Shown: positions 7,944 through 17,320 of the stretch, piece after piece | Position numbering within the stretch: position 1 is the stretch's first letter | How the letters are laid out: each line of letters begins with the position of its first letter | NCBI GenBank assembly: GCA_944366945.1 | Contig: CALVWJ010000008.1 | Location: forward strand, 1 to 64,000 | Source of the DNA: an uncultured Clostridia bacterium | Lineage (GTDB): Bacteria; Bacillota; Clostridia; Christensenellales; CAG-138 | DNA: 64,000 bases | Reading direction: 5' to 3' | Translations under genes and position numbers: made by a program | The notes under the pieces: generated by a model | What the model was told of the DNA's origin: nothing | Database searches by the model: none | Seen by the model: only the letters and a program-made list of their open reading frames with translations

Positions 7944-9068
7944 ATGCTTTTATTACCGCTTATTGAACCCTATCGCTCTCTTTCCATCATCGGCATGTGC
8001 AAGAATGCGGGCAAGACAACCGTGCTCAACAGCATTCTTTCCGAAATGGGAACCACGGGGAAAACGCTTGGCCTTACGAGCATCGGCCGGGATGGTGAAA
8101 GTGTGGATGTTGTCACGCAAACGCATAAGCCGGGCATTTATGTGCGGGAAGGCACGCTGATTGCTACGGCGCTTGAAATGCTCAAATATTGTGACATTTC
8201 CCGGGAAATTGTCGAAACTACGGGGTTTCCTACCCCGTTGGGCGAAGTGGTGCTCGTGCGTGCGCGCAGCGATGGAAACGTGCAGCTTGCAGGGCCATCC
8301 ATCACGGCGCAGCTTGCAAAGCTTTCGGGAATGTTCTTTTCACTTGGTGCGGACGTTGCCATTGTGGACGGTGCACTCAGCCGCAAAACACTCTGCGCTC
8401 CGGCGGTGAGCGAGGCCACCATCCTCTGCACGGGCGCATCCTATAGCCGGGATATCGACACCGTGATCGAAGACACCGCCTTTGCAACGTTGCTGCTTAC
8501 ACTGCCGGAACAGGCCGATTTTTCGGAGGAGGAACGCGCGGCTTGCCCGGGCAAGGCATTGTTCCGCATGGAGGATGGAACGCTGCGCGCGTTGCCGCAG
8601 GAACTCCAGCTGGCCGATGCGCTTCGGAGCCAGGCTTATGCAGGCGTGCGCGCCGTGTATGTTGCGGGCGCGGTTACGGATGCGCTTTTAAAGCCTGTGC
8701 TCATGGCGGGCAAACGGTTTGATGAGCTTACACTTTCGGCGGAGGATGGCAGCAAGCTGCTGATCCACCAGGATACTTACGATAAATTGTTGCTGCGGGG
8801 CATCTCGCTTGCCGTGGCGCGCGCAACGCGCGTTGCGGCAATCACCGTAAACCCGTTTTCCGCTTATGGGTTTGATTTGGATAAGGAAGAGCTGCGCAGC
8901 CGCATGCAGGCGCGCGTGCGCGTGCCGGTGATTAACGTGCTTGAGGATCTCAACCTGGAAGACATGGCCTGGCGCGCAGACGACCGGGCGCGCATTGCGG
9001 CGCGGGAAGAAGCGGAACAGAATGCGGATCACAGCCACTGCTGCGGGAATGAGGAGATTACGCTATGA
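7944..9068 (+). CDS. kamB: Lysine 5,6-aminomutase reactivase subunit KamB-like
   Basis: 374 residues. It begins near LIEPYRSLSIIGMCKNAGKTT, a P-loop-like GMCKNAGKTT motif, and has no clear membrane segment. It resembles the KamB proteins encoded next to kamC in clostridial and fusobacterial lysine-fermentation clusters. KamB and KamC are thought to exchange inactivated cobalamin on the B12-dependent lysine 5,6-aminomutase. The start at 7944 has an AGGAGGG site 4-5 bases before it; the in-frame extension upstream lacks support. Its stop overlaps the kamC start by four bases (ATGA). The family call rests on motif plus context. Confidence 0.82.
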   Translation: MLLLPLIEPYRSLSIIGMCKNAGKTTVLNSILSEMGTTGKTLGLTSIGRDGESVDVVTQTHKPGIYVREGTLIATALEMLKYCDISREIVETTGFPTPLGEVVLVRARSDGNVQLAGPSITAQLAKLSGMFFSLGADVAIVDGALSRKTLCAPAVSEATILCTGASYSRDIDTVIEDTAFATLLLTLPEQADFSEEERAACPGKALFRMEDGTLRALPQELQLADALRSQAYAGVRAVYVAGAVTDALLKPVLMAGKRFDELTLSAEDGSKLLIHQDTYDKLLLRGISLAVARATRVAAITVNPFSAYGFDLDKEELRSRMQARVRVPVINVLEDLNLEDMAWRADDRARIAAREEAEQNADHSHCCGNEEITL

Positions 9069-10570
9069 GCTTGAGCTTTGCACAACAGGAGAATATTGGT
9101 TTCCGTTATATCGTGGATGCGCTGCGGTGCGATTCCCCCTATGGGGATGCAAGGGTGCGCAAACTGCGCTTTTACGCACCCCACGAGAGGGATGCGCTGC
9201 TTGCGGATTTAAAGAACATTTGCGCGGTGATGGACACATTAAAGCCCTGCGCCGCGGAGTACGGCCGCATCGAGCGGCTGATGATGCAGCTCAAGGACAT
9301 TCGGCGCTCGGTTGCCCGTTGTGAGGAAGGCCCGCTCAACGAGGTGGAACTGTTCGAGTTAAAACGGTTCCTGCTGCAAAGTGAACTTATTGCGCCTGTG
9401 TTCGCACAGATCAACGCGGAAGCGCGGCTTGAGGGCATCGAGATCCGCGCGCAATCCGAAGCGCTGGCGCTGCTTGATTTGGATGGGCAGCATGCAGCTA
9501 CATTCTTTATTCCAGATGCCTATTCCCAAACGTTGCGCGCTGTGCGCAAGGAAAAACGGCAGGTTGAGGAAGCGCTGCGCCGGGCAGGGAGCGAGACAGA
9601 ACGCGCGCCGCTCATGGCGGAGCGCGCGCGGCTTGCTGCTGCCGAGGATGAGGAGGAGCGCGCCGTGCGCGCTGCGCTCTCCGAGAAGCTGCGGCCGTTC
9701 CTAACGGGCATCTTAAGCTGCATGGACGCGATCGGCGCGTTCGATTTCACGCTTGCCCGTGCGCGGCTTGCTCAGCGCTATGGCGGCGTAATGCCCGAGC
9801 TTACGGAAAACACGCTTGAAATGGAGGATATGGTGAACCCGCGCATTGCCGATGCACTGCAAGAGCGCAAACGGGAATTCACGCCTGTATCCATTGAAGC
9901 CGGAAAGGGAGCAACGGTTATCACCGGTGCGAACATGGGCGGAAAAAGCGTTGCGCTCAAAACTATTGCCCTCAATGCACTTGCACTTTCGGCCGGCATG
10001 TTGCCATTTGCAAAGCGGGCGAGGCTGCCGCTGTTTGCGGGGATACACATCGTTTCCGAGGATCTCGAAAATGTGGATCGCGGGCTTTCGAGCTTCGGCG
10101 CTGAGATCGTGCGCTTTAACGAGGTGCTTGCTGCCTGCGGCCTCGGCGATGGCGCAGGAAAACCGGAAGGGATCCATATGATCCTGCTCGATGAATTTGC
10201 CCGCGGCACGAACCCGGAAGAGGGCGCGATGATCGTGCGCGCCGTGACGCGCTATTTGAACCGGCAAAATGTTATGGCGGTGCTTACTACGCATTACGAT
10301 GGCGTTGCGCAGGAAGCGTCGCTGCATTACGAGGTGGTCGGCCTTCGGGATATGGATACCGTTCGCGTGAAAGGGGAAATTGCGCTTGCTTCCCCCGAAC
10401 AGGGCGCGGATGTGATCGCATCGCATATGAATTACGGCCTGTATCGCGTTACACGAGAACAGGGCTGCCCAAGGGATGCGCGCAATATCTGCAGGCTGCT
10501 TTCCCTTTCGGATGAAATTTTGCGGGATATTGAAACGGATGCCGGCAACATTGCGCGCAAATGTGAATAA
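9065..10570 (+). CDS. kamC: Lysine 5,6-aminomutase reactivase ATPase KamC (MutS-like)
   Basis: 501 residues. The C-terminal half is a MutS-type ABC ATPase: Walker A GANMGGKS (288-295), Walker B MILLDEFARGTNPEEG (from about residue 372), and a THYD switch element. It lacks the mismatch-binding and connector domains of MutS. The N-terminal half has a charged helical stretch (about 155-200) likely to be coiled coil. Stand-alone MutS-like ATPases beside kamB occur in lysine-fermenting anaerobes, where they are annotated as reactivase ATPases for aminomutases. Translationally coupled to kamB. No terminator follows, so read-through into the riboswitch region is possible. Confidence 0.88.
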   Translation: MSLSFAQQENIGFRYIVDALRCDSPYGDARVRKLRFYAPHERDALLADLKNICAVMDTLKPCAAEYGRIERLMMQLKDIRRSVARCEEGPLNEVELFELKRFLLQSELIAPVFAQINAEARLEGIEIRAQSEALALLDLDGQHAATFFIPDAYSQTLRAVRKEKRQVEEALRRAGSETERAPLMAERARLAAAEDEEERAVRAALSEKLRPFLTGILSCMDAIGAFDFTLARARLAQRYGGVMPELTENTLEMEDMVNPRIADALQERKREFTPVSIEAGKGATVITGANMGGKSVALKTIALNALALSAGMLPFAKRARLPLFAGIHIVSEDLENVDRGLSSFGAEIVRFNEVLAACGLGDGAGKPEGIHMILLDEFARGTNPEEGAMIVRAVTRYLNRQNVMAVLTTHYDGVAQEASLHYEVVGLRDMDTVRVKGEIALASPEQGADVIASHMNYGLYRVTREQGCPRDARNICRLLSLSDEILRDIETDAGNIARKCE

Positions 10571-10604
10571 GCCGAAAAGTTTGTATAGAAACGCTAAAAA
10601 TCCG

Positions 10605-10633
10605 TTGACTTTCTGCGATGTATTTTTTATAAT
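10605..10633 (+). promoter_or_regulatory. Strong sigma-A promoter of the lysine fermentation operon
   Basis: -35 TTGACT (10605-10610), a 17-base spacer and a consensus -10 TATAAT (10628-10633). Transcription should begin near 10640, just before the lysine riboswitch aptamer. Confidence 0.88.
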
Positions 10634-10656
10634 AAGTATGTAAATTGAATAAAGAA

Positions 10657-10884
10657 TGAATAGAGGCGCAGGGAGTAAGGTAACATGCGGATGCAAACGG
10701 TCGGGTGCCGGAAGCCGCATGCGAATGTGTCCCCTGCCGAAAGCAAAGAAGCGGCCCGCGCGCTTTGCTTGGGCATGCTGCTGAGCGCAGTATGACTGTC
10801 ATCTGAGATAAGATGATGCGCTATTGATGTGATGTTCATGTCAATAGCGCGTTCGTTTTCTTCTGACTCGGTGGTGCGCTATTG
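10657..10884 (+). promoter_or_regulatory. Lysine riboswitch (L box) with expression platform
   Basis: The aptamer spans about 10657-10826. Conserved L-box elements appear in order: AGAGGCGCA with AGTAA near the 5' end, a P2 stem GCAGGG (10668-10673) pairing with CCCTGC (10732-10737), an inner stem CATGCGG/CCGCATG, a GCCGAAAGC block, a GCAAAG/CTTTGC stem, a further hairpin, the ACTGTCA block, and the 3' GATGCGCTATT. P1 is formed by AATAG (about 10659-10663) with CTATT (10821-10825). The same CTATT lies inside the 5' arm of the terminator stem (10818-10827). A second copy of GCGCTATTG at 10876-10884 can pair with the terminator 3' arm. The layout predicts terminator formation without lysine and antitermination with lysine bound. 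It sits directly upstream of lysine-degrading genes. Confidence 0.87.
10818..10862 (+). terminator. Riboswitch-controlled intrinsic terminator
   Basis: GCGCTATTGA (10818-10827) pairs with TCAATAGCGC (10841-10850), a 10-bp stem followed by the U-rich tract GTTCGTTTTCTT. It is mutually exclusive with the riboswitch P1 helix and with a downstream repeat of the 5' arm. Confidence 0.8.
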
Positions 10885-11028
10885 TCAAAGCTGTTGCTGA
10901 TGGCCGCGCGCCGCGAGCATTTCCCGCCCACCTGCCATCTTCACAACTTTCGAACAGTATAGAGATTTGAGTTTCATGCAGAAAACCTTTGGTTAATAAA
11001 ACTATCAAAATACAGGAGGGCAACTACT

Positions 11029-11427
11029 ATGGCTATTACTTCTACGATTCGGCTCAGAATGAGCGCAAAGGATGCACATTATGGCGGAAATCTTGTGGAT
11101 GGCGCGCATATGGTGCACCTGTTTGGCGATGTAGCAACGGAACTGCTTATCAAGTGCGATGGCGATGAAGGGCTGTTCTGCGCATATGACAACATCGAGT
11201 TCCTGGCACCCGTCTATGCCGGCGACTACATTGAGGTTTATGGCGAGATCGAGCGCATCGGCAATACTTCCCGCGCTATGAAGTTTGAAGCGCGCAAAGT
11301 CGTTGTTGCCCGCCCGGATATCAGCGCTTCTGCGGCCGACTTCCTCGCAGAACCCATCGTCGTCTGCCGTGCGCATGGCACCTGCGTTACGCCGAAGAAC
11401 TGCCAGCGCATTTCTCACGACAAATAA
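11029..11427 (+). CDS. kal: 3-aminobutyryl-CoA ammonia lyase
   Basis: 132 residues, a single hotdog-fold domain, the usual size for Kal (about 128-135). The enzyme removes ammonia from L-3-aminobutyryl-CoA to give crotonyl-CoA in lysine fermentation. The sequence has the family pattern of an N-terminal [18 protein letters not shown] segment and a central [16 protein letters not shown] strand region. It is the first gene of the riboswitch-controlled operon, preceded by CAGGAGGG 10 bases upstream. Identity rests on size, fold pattern and the adjacent kce-kdd pair. Confidence 0.9.
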   Translation: MAITSTIRLRMSAKDAHYGGNLVDGAHMVHLFGDVATELLIKCDGDEGLFCAYDNIEFLAPVYAGDYIEVYGEIERIGNTSRAMKFEARKVVVARPDISASAADFLAEPIVVCRAHGTCVTPKNCQRISHDK

Positions 11428-11459
11428 GAAACGGATTGCATTAAAGAAAGGAGCGCAAC

Positions 11460-12284
11460 ATGGATAAGCTTATCATCACAGCGGCCATCTGCGGTGCGGA
11501 AGTCACCAAGGAGCAGAACCCCAACGTTCCTTATACCGTTGAGGAGATCGTCCGCGAAGCAAAGTCCGCTTATGATGCGGGCGCAGCGGTTGTGCACGTC
11601 CACGTCCGTGAGGACGATGGCACGCCCACGCAGAGCCGTGAACGCTTCCGGGTATGCATGGATGCCATCAAGGCAGCTATCCCGGATGTGATCTTGATCC
11701 CGTCCACCGGCGGTGCAGTCGGCATGACTGCAGAAGAACGCCTCCAGCCCACCGAGCTGTTCCCCGAGATGGCGACGCTCGACTGCGGCACCTGCAACTT
11801 TGGCGACGATGTGTTTGAAAACACCATGCCCACCATGCGTGCATTTGGAAAGCGCATGATCGAAAACGGCATCAAGCCGGAATATGAGTGCTTTGAAATG
11901 GGCCACCTCGACACCATCCTCAAGATGGCGAAGAAGGGTCAAGTCCCCGGCGATCCGATGCAGTTCAACTTCGTCCTTGGCGTACCCGGCTGCACGCCCG
12001 CTACAGTGAAGAACCTCTGCTGGCTCGTGGATGCGATCCCGGCAGGCTCCACCTGGACGGCAACCGGCATCGGCCGCAGCGCGTTCACGCTGGCTGCGCC
12101 CACCATCGTAATGGGCGGCAACGTCCGCGTTGGCTTTGAAGACAACCTTTACGTCTCACGCGGCGTGCTTGCGCGCAGCAATGGCGAGCTGGTTGAGAAG
12201 GTCGTCCGCATCTCCCGTGAGCTGGGCCGCGAGATTGCGTCCCCCGCGGAAGCACGCGAAATTTTGAGCTTGAAGGCCCGCTAA
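11460..12284 (+). CDS. kce: 3-keto-5-aminohexanoate cleavage enzyme
   Basis: 274 residues, a TIM-barrel of the BKACE family. It condenses 3-keto-5-aminohexanoate with acetyl-CoA and splits it into acetoacetate and L-3-aminobutyryl-CoA. Visible family features are the N-terminal IITAAICGAE, the HVHVRE metal-binding motif (about residues 46-51), a second metal-ligand region ECFEMGH and the NLYVSRG element near the C-terminus. It lies between kal and kdd, and a GAAAGGAG site precedes the ATG. Confidence 0.94.
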   Translation: MDKLIITAAICGAEVTKEQNPNVPYTVEEIVREAKSAYDAGAAVVHVHVREDDGTPTQSRERFRVCMDAIKAAIPDVILIPSTGGAVGMTAEERLQPTELFPEMATLDCGTCNFGDDVFENTMPTMRAFGKRMIENGIKPEYECFEMGHLDTILKMAKKGQVPGDPMQFNFVLGVPGCTPATVKNLCWLVDAIPAGSTWTATGIGRSAFTLAAPTIVMGGNVRVGFEDNLYVSRGVLARSNGELVEKVVRISRELGREIASPAEAREILSLKAR

Positions 12285-12381
12285 AAGCGGCTCAAGCGCA
12301 AGACCACGCATCAGAAGTGAAAACAAAGATTGTACAAAAATTATTAATTTATTAAAGAAAAAGAAACGGAGGAACCACATT

Positions 12382-13422
12382 ATGGAACTGAAAGGCAATA
12401 AGTACGGCATTCACCGCGTCATCGAGCCCAAAGGCGTTCTGACCCAGGCGGCTTACAAGATCGACAACGACATGTCCAAAGTTTACTCCAATGAGATCGT
12501 TTGCGATGTTATCTCCCTCAACATTGACTCCGCTTCCTTCACCCAGATCGAAGAAGCTTGCGGCGGCGACGAGAAGAAGATCGGCGAAATGATCCTTGGC
12601 ATCGTTGCTGAGCGCGGCAAGCAGCAGAACCCCGTAACCGGTTCCGGCGGCATGTTCATCGGCAAAGTTGCTCACATTGGCGAAGACCTCAAGGATCGCG
12701 ACCTCAAAGTGGGCGACAAGATCGCTTCCCTGGTTTCCCTGTCCATGACTCCGCTTCGCATCGACAAGATCAAGGCGATCCACAAGGACATCGACCGTGT
12801 TGACATCGAAGGCAAAGCCATCCTCTTTGAGAGTGGCATCTATGCCAAGCTGCCCGAAGACATGAGTGAACCACTCGCCCTCGCAGCACTTGACGTTGCT
12901 GGCGCTCCTGCGCAGGCCCGCAAGCTCCCCAAGGAAGGCGACAGCGTTCTCATCCTTGGCGCAAACGGCAAGTCCGGCGTTCTCTGCGGCTATGAGGCCA
13001 TGAAGAAAGTCGGCCCGAAGGGCAACGTAGTCGGCGTTGTGCGCAACCCGAAACAGGTTGATGCGCTGATGGAACTGGGCGTATACAACAAGGTCATCGT
13101 TGCTTCCGCGACTGAGCCTGTAGCTGTGATGGATGCTGCGCTTGCCGCCAACGATGGCAAGGAGTATGATCTCTCCATCTCCTGCGTCAATATTGAAAAC
13201 TGCGAGATGAGCGCGATCCTGCCTGTGCGCGATGACGGCATCGTATACTTCTTCTCCATGGCGACGAGCTTCACCAAGGCCGCGCTTGGCGCTGAGGGCA
13301 TCGGCAAGGATGTCACCATGATCGTAGGCAATGGCTACACCAAGAACCATGCTGAGATCACGCTCAACGTGCTGCGCGAGAACCCGAAACTCCGCAAGCT
13401 GTTCGACGAGAAGTACTGCTGA
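12382..13422 (+). CDS. kdd: L-erythro-3,5-diaminohexanoate dehydrogenase
   Basis: 346 residues, matching the clostridial enzyme. It oxidatively deaminates 3,5-diaminohexanoate to 3-keto-5-aminohexanoate using NAD. A nucleotide-binding stretch GANGKSGVLCGYEAMKK starts near residue 194, and the medium-chain-dehydrogenase-like layout is visible. The ATG is preceded by ACGGAGGA. A 97-base AT-rich spacer separates it from kce. Confidence 0.93.
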   Translation: MELKGNKYGIHRVIEPKGVLTQAAYKIDNDMSKVYSNEIVCDVISLNIDSASFTQIEEACGGDEKKIGEMILGIVAERGKQQNPVTGSGGMFIGKVAHIGEDLKDRDLKVGDKIASLVSLSMTPLRIDKIKAIHKDIDRVDIEGKAILFESGIYAKLPEDMSEPLALAALDVAGAPAQARKLPKEGDSVLILGANGKSGVLCGYEAMKKVGPKGNVVGVVRNPKQVDALMELGVYNKVIVASATEPVAVMDAALAANDGKEYDLSISCVNIENCEMSAILPVRDDGIVYFFSMATSFTKAALGAEGIGKDVTMIVGNGYTKNHAEITLNVLRENPKLRKLFDEKYC

Positions 13423-13457
13423 GCTTACCTACCTTAAAGCCCACAAGGGTGCTGGAG

Positions 13458-13480
13458 CCTGCGGGGGATTCCCTCGCAGG
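13458..13480 (+). promoter_or_regulatory. Hairpin in the kdd-kamA spacer
   Basis: CCTGCG (13458-13463) and CGCAGG (13475-13480) enclose an inner GGG/CCC stem. No U run follows, so it is more likely an mRNA-stability or processing structure than a terminator. Confidence 0.4.
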
Positions 13481-13536
13481 TTTCGGCACATCAGAAGCAC
13501 GATCCCAAATTTTGCTTATAAAGGAGATTCCGTATT

Positions 13537-14808
13537 ATGAGACAGAGCAGAGCCAACGGCATGTTTAAAGACGTGCCAGACGCGCAGTGGAACGACTGGC
13601 ATTGGCAAGTTGAAAACCGCATCGAGACGTTGGAAGATCTCAAAAAGCATATGCCTTTGACCCCCGAAGAGGAAGAGGGTGTTAAGGCTACGCTGGGCAA
13701 GCTGCGCATGGCGATCACGCCGTATTACCTTTCCCTTATCAACCTGGATGACCCCCATGACCCGATCCGCAAGCAGGCGATCCCTACGGATGCTGAGCTG
13801 CATTTTGCACCCTATGAGGATGCGGACCCGCTACATGAGGATATCGACTCTCCCTGCCCGGGTCTTACCCACCGCTATCCGGATCGCGTTCTCCTCTTGA
13901 TCACGGACCAGTGCTCCATGTATTGCCGTCACTGCACCCGCAGGCGTTTTGCGGGCCAGCATGACTGTGCAGTGCCCAAGAGCCAGATCGACACCTGCAT
14001 CGACTATGTGCGCCAGCATCCCGAAGTGCGCGACGTGCTGCTTTCCGGCGGCGACTGCTTGATGCAGAGCGATGAAATGCTCGATTACATCATGACCGAG
14101 CTGCGCAAGATCCCCCATGTGGAGATCGTCCGCCTCGGTTCCCGCACGCCGGTCGTTATGCCGCAGCGCATCACGCCGGAACTGTGCGCGATCCTCAAGA
14201 AACATCATCCCGTGTGGCTGAACACCCACTTCAACCATCCCAATGAGATTACTGAAGAAGCTGCGCGCGCAACGGCAATGCTTGCCGATGCTGGCGTGCC
14301 GCTGGGCAACCAGAGCGTGCTGCTTGCAGGCGTAAACGATTGCGTGTATGTGATGAAGAAGCTCGTCAATGAGCTCGTGCGCATCCGCGTCCGCCCGTAC
14401 TACATCTATGCCTGCGACCCGTCCCTTGGCCTTTCCCACTTCCGCACGCCTGTTTCCAAGGGCATCGAGATCATGGAAGCGCTGCGCGGCCATACCAGCG
14501 GCTACTGCATCCCCACCTTTGTGGTCGATGCACCGGGCGGCGGCGGCAAGACCCCTGTCATGCCGCAGTATGTGATCAGCCAGACGCCGCGTAAGGTTAT
14601 CCTGCGTAACTTTGAGGGCGTTATCACCACCTATACTGAGCCGGAGCACTATGCCAATGAGTGCCACTGCGAAGTCTGCGAAGGCAAGCGCAAGGCGCCC
14701 GACATCACCGGTGTTGCTGGTATCGCGCATGGCATTGAGCAGAAATACCTCGAACCCACGAAGCTGCTGCGCAAAGAGCGCTATGCCAATAGGCAGAAGC
14801 AGAAATAA
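13537..14808 (+). CDS. kamA: L-lysine 2,3-aminomutase (radical SAM, PLP)
   Basis: 423 residues. Converts L-lysine to L-beta-lysine, the first step of the pathway. The radical SAM cluster motif is CSMYCRHC (Cys126, Cys130, Cys133). The PLP lysine lies in GGGGK (Lys338). Two aspartates that hold the substrate side-chain amine in the characterised Clostridium enzyme (Asp293 and Asp330) are present as Asp294 and Asp331. A C-terminal cysteine set (HCEVCEGK) fits the structural zinc site. These residues make true lysine specificity very likely. A good AAAGGAG site precedes the ATG. Confidence 0.96.
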   Translation: MRQSRANGMFKDVPDAQWNDWHWQVENRIETLEDLKKHMPLTPEEEEGVKATLGKLRMAITPYYLSLINLDDPHDPIRKQAIPTDAELHFAPYEDADPLHEDIDSPCPGLTHRYPDRVLLLITDQCSMYCRHCTRRRFAGQHDCAVPKSQIDTCIDYVRQHPEVRDVLLSGGDCLMQSDEMLDYIMTELRKIPHVEIVRLGSRTPVVMPQRITPELCAILKKHHPVWLNTHFNHPNEITEEAARATAMLADAGVPLGNQSVLLAGVNDCVYVMKKLVNELVRIRVRPYYIYACDPSLGLSHFRTPVSKGIEIMEALRGHTSGYCIPTFVVDAPGGGGKTPVMPQYVISQTPRKVILRNFEGVITTYTEPEHYANECHCEVCEGKRKAPDITGVAGIAHGIEQKYLEPTKLLRKERYANRQKQK

Positions 14809-14814
14809 GATCCC

Positions 14815-14861
14815 AGCGGCACGGCGCGGGGATGCGGGCAGCATTCCCGCGTAACGCCGCT
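14815..14861 (+). promoter_or_regulatory. GC-rich hairpin in the kamA-kamD spacer
   Basis: AGCGGC (14815-14820) pairs with GCCGCT (14856-14861), enclosing CGCGGG (14825-14830) paired with CCCGCG (14846-14851). Only a short TTTCC follows, so termination would be partial at best. It could set kamA versus kamDE mRNA levels. Confidence 0.45.
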
Positions 14862-14951
14862 TTCCTGTGGAAAAACTTATTTTCACGCGCGTTTTTGTGC
14901 CAGTGCCGGTTTGTGCCGGCGGTCACAAATTCCGAAGAAAGGTGATTTAAC

Positions 14952-16505
14952 ATGCAGAGCAAACTGAACTTAAACCGGCAGCTCGTTGATAAGGCCCGGG
15001 CTAGCGCGGCGCATATTGCAGCCGACACCCAGAGCTTTATTGACGTGCATACGACCGTCACCGTTGAGCGCGCGGTTTGCCGCTTGCTTGGCATTGACGG
15101 CATAAATGAAATGGAAGTCCCCCTGCCCAACGTGGTGGTGGATCATCTATTCGACCGCGGCGTACTCGCCGGCGGCGCAGCTTATTATATTGGAAACGCG
15201 ATCGCGGAAACCGGCAAAGACCCGCAGGCCATTGCCGAAGCGATCGACAAGGGTGAAATCGACTTGACAAAGCTCCCGGCGCATAGCATCACGGAGATCC
15301 GGGATGCAATTATGCCGGTGGCGGAAGCGACTGTGGCGCGCATCCGCAAGAATGTGGCCACGCGTAATGCGTTTCTCAACGAGTTCGGCGATAAGGAAGG
15401 CCCGTACCTTTACATTATCGTTGCAACCGGTAATATTTATGAAGATATCGTCCAGGCAAAGGCTGGCGCCAAGCAGGGCGCGGACATCATCGCTGTAATC
15501 CGCACCACGGGCCAGTCCCTCCTCGACTATGTGCCCTATGGCGCAACGACGGAAGGCTTTGGCGGCACCTATGCCACCCAGGAGAATTTCCGCTTGATGC
15601 GCGCGGCGCTCGATGAGGTAGGAAAGGAAGAAAAGCGTTATATCCGCCTTTGCAACTACTGCTCCGGCCTGTGCATGCCGGAAATCGCTGCGATGGGCGC
15701 GCTGGAACGGTTGGACGTCATGCTCAACGATGCGCTTTACGGCATCCTGTTCCGCGACATCAACCCGCAGCGCACGATCATCGACCAGTATTTCTCCCGC
15801 GTGATCAACTCCTTTGCAGGCGTGATCATCAACACGGGTGAAGACAACTACCTCACCACGGCCGATGCCGTAGAAGAGGCGCACACCGTGCTGGCTTCCC
15901 AGTTCTTGAACGAGCAGTTTGCGGTTTGCGCAGGCATGCCGGAAGAGCAGATGGGCTTGGGTCATGCGTTTGAAATCTCGCCGGATGTGGAAAATGGCTT
16001 CCTCTATGAGCTGGCACAGGCGCAGATGGCGCGCGAAATCTTCCCCAAAGCGCCGCTTAAGTACATGCCGCCTACGAAGTTCATGACCGGCAACATCTTC
16101 CGCGGGCACGTCCAGGATGCGCTCTTTAATATGGTAACGATCTTGACCGGCCAGAAGCTTCATCTGCTCGGCATGATGACCGAGGCCATCCATACCCCGT
16201 TCATGAGCGACCGTGCGCTTTCCATTGAAAATGCGCAGTATGTGTTCCGTACCATGCAGGACCTTGGAAGCGAGCTCGTGTTCAAGGATGGCGGCATCAT
16301 GCAGACGCGCGCCAACGAGGTTCTGACCAAGGCAGCGGATTTGCTGGGCGAGATGGAGGACATCGGACTTTTCGGCACGCTCGAGCGCGGCACATTTGCC
16401 GACATCAAGCGTTCCCGCGATGGCGGAAAAGGACTTGCGGGCGTCGTGCAGAAGGACGACTGCTACTTCAACCCGTTTATTGAACTGATGAAGGGGGGCA
16501 AGTAA
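14952..16505 (+). CDS. kamD: Lysine 5,6-aminomutase alpha subunit
   Basis: 517 residues, the expected size of the large TIM-barrel subunit. With KamE it moves the terminal amino group of beta-lysine to C5, giving 3,5-diaminohexanoate, using adenosylcobalamin and PLP. Recognisable family stretches include YGATTEGFGGTYATQENFRLMR in the barrel, given here as positions about 196-217, and the C-terminal DGGKGLAGV element. An AAAGGTG site precedes the ATG, and the stop codon abuts the kamE start directly. Confidence 0.96.
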   Translation: MQSKLNLNRQLVDKARASAAHIAADTQSFIDVHTTVTVERAVCRLLGIDGINEMEVPLPNVVVDHLFDRGVLAGGAAYYIGNAIAETGKDPQAIAEAIDKGEIDLTKLPAHSITEIRDAIMPVAEATVARIRKNVATRNAFLNEFGDKEGPYLYIIVATGNIYEDIVQAKAGAKQGADIIAVIRTTGQSLLDYVPYGATTEGFGGTYATQENFRLMRAALDEVGKEEKRYIRLCNYCSGLCMPEIAAMGALERLDVMLNDALYGILFRDINPQRTIIDQYFSRVINSFAGVIINTGEDNYLTTADAVEEAHTVLASQFLNEQFAVCAGMPEEQMGLGHAFEISPDVENGFLYELAQAQMAREIFPKAPLKYMPPTKFMTGNIFRGHVQDALFNMVTILTGQKLHLLGMMTEAIHTPFMSDRALSIENAQYVFRTMQDLGSELVFKDGGIMQTRANEVLTKAADLLGEMEDIGLFGTLERGTFADIKRSRDGGKGLAGVVQKDDCYFNPFIELMKGGK

Positions 16506-17303
16506 ATGAGCAGCGGATTGTATAATACCCATAAGGCGGATTTTGATAAGACGCTGGATCTGACCAAGCTCAAGCCCTATGGCGACACCATGAACGATGG
16601 CAAGGTGCAGATGAGCTTTACCTTGCCCGTGAAGAACGATGATAAGGGAACCGAGGCTGCGCGCATCCTTGCCAAAAAGATGGGCCTCAGCGAGCCTTCT
16701 GTTGCGTTCAACCAGAGTCTGGATACGGAATACACGTTCTATGTGGTATATGGCTCCTGCACCCACACTGTGGATTATACTGACATCCATGTTCAGGCGG
16801 TCGAAACCACTACCATGGAAATGGAAGAGTGCAACGAATATATCCGCGAGCACATCGGCCGCAAGGTCGTGATGGTGGGCGCATCCACCGGCACCGACGC
16901 CCACACGGTCGGCATTGACGCGATCATGAACCGCAAGGGCTTTGCGGGCCACTATGGCCTCGAACGCTACGAGATGATCGAAGCCTACAACCTGGGCGCA
17001 CAGGTTCCGAACGAAGAATTCGTCAAAAAGGCCATCGAACTCAACGCGGACGTGCTTCTCGTTTCCCAGACTGTTACCCAGAAGGATGTGCACATCCAGA
17101 ACCTCACCGAGCTCATCGAGCTGCTGGAGGCCGAGGGCGTACGCGACCGGTTCATCGTAATCTGCGGCGGCGCGCGCATTACGCACGAGCTTGCCAAGGA
17201 GCTGGGCTATGACGCCGGCTTTGGCCCGCAGAAGTATGCGGATGACGTGGCCTCCTTCGCCGTGGAGGAAATGGTCAAACGCGGTATGGGCAAAAAAGCC
17301 TAA
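16506..17303 (+). CDS. kamE: Lysine 5,6-aminomutase beta subunit (B12- and PLP-binding)
   Basis: 265 residues. The cobalamin-binding DxHxxG motif is DAHTVG (Asp131, His133, Gly136), and Lys144 just after it matches the PLP-forming lysine known in the characterised enzyme. A Rossmann-like B12 domain follows with the late ICGGARI segment. The ATG starts on the base after the kamD stop. Confidence 0.96.
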   Translation: MSSGLYNTHKADFDKTLDLTKLKPYGDTMNDGKVQMSFTLPVKNDDKGTEAARILAKKMGLSEPSVAFNQSLDTEYTFYVVYGSCTHTVDYTDIHVQAVETTTMEMEECNEYIREHIGRKVVMVGASTGTDAHTVGIDAIMNRKGFAGHYGLERYEMIEAYNLGAQVPNEEFVKKAIELNADVLLVSQTVTQKDVHIQNLTELIELLEAEGVRDRFIVICGGARITHELAKELGYDAGFGPQKYADDVASFAVEEMVKRGMGKKA

Positions 17304-17320
17304 GCGAAGCAGTCAAGCAG

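Noticed and set aside
15147..17186. A 679-residue open frame on the minus strand
   Set aside because: Antisense shadow of kamD and kamE; the sense products are complete and recognised.
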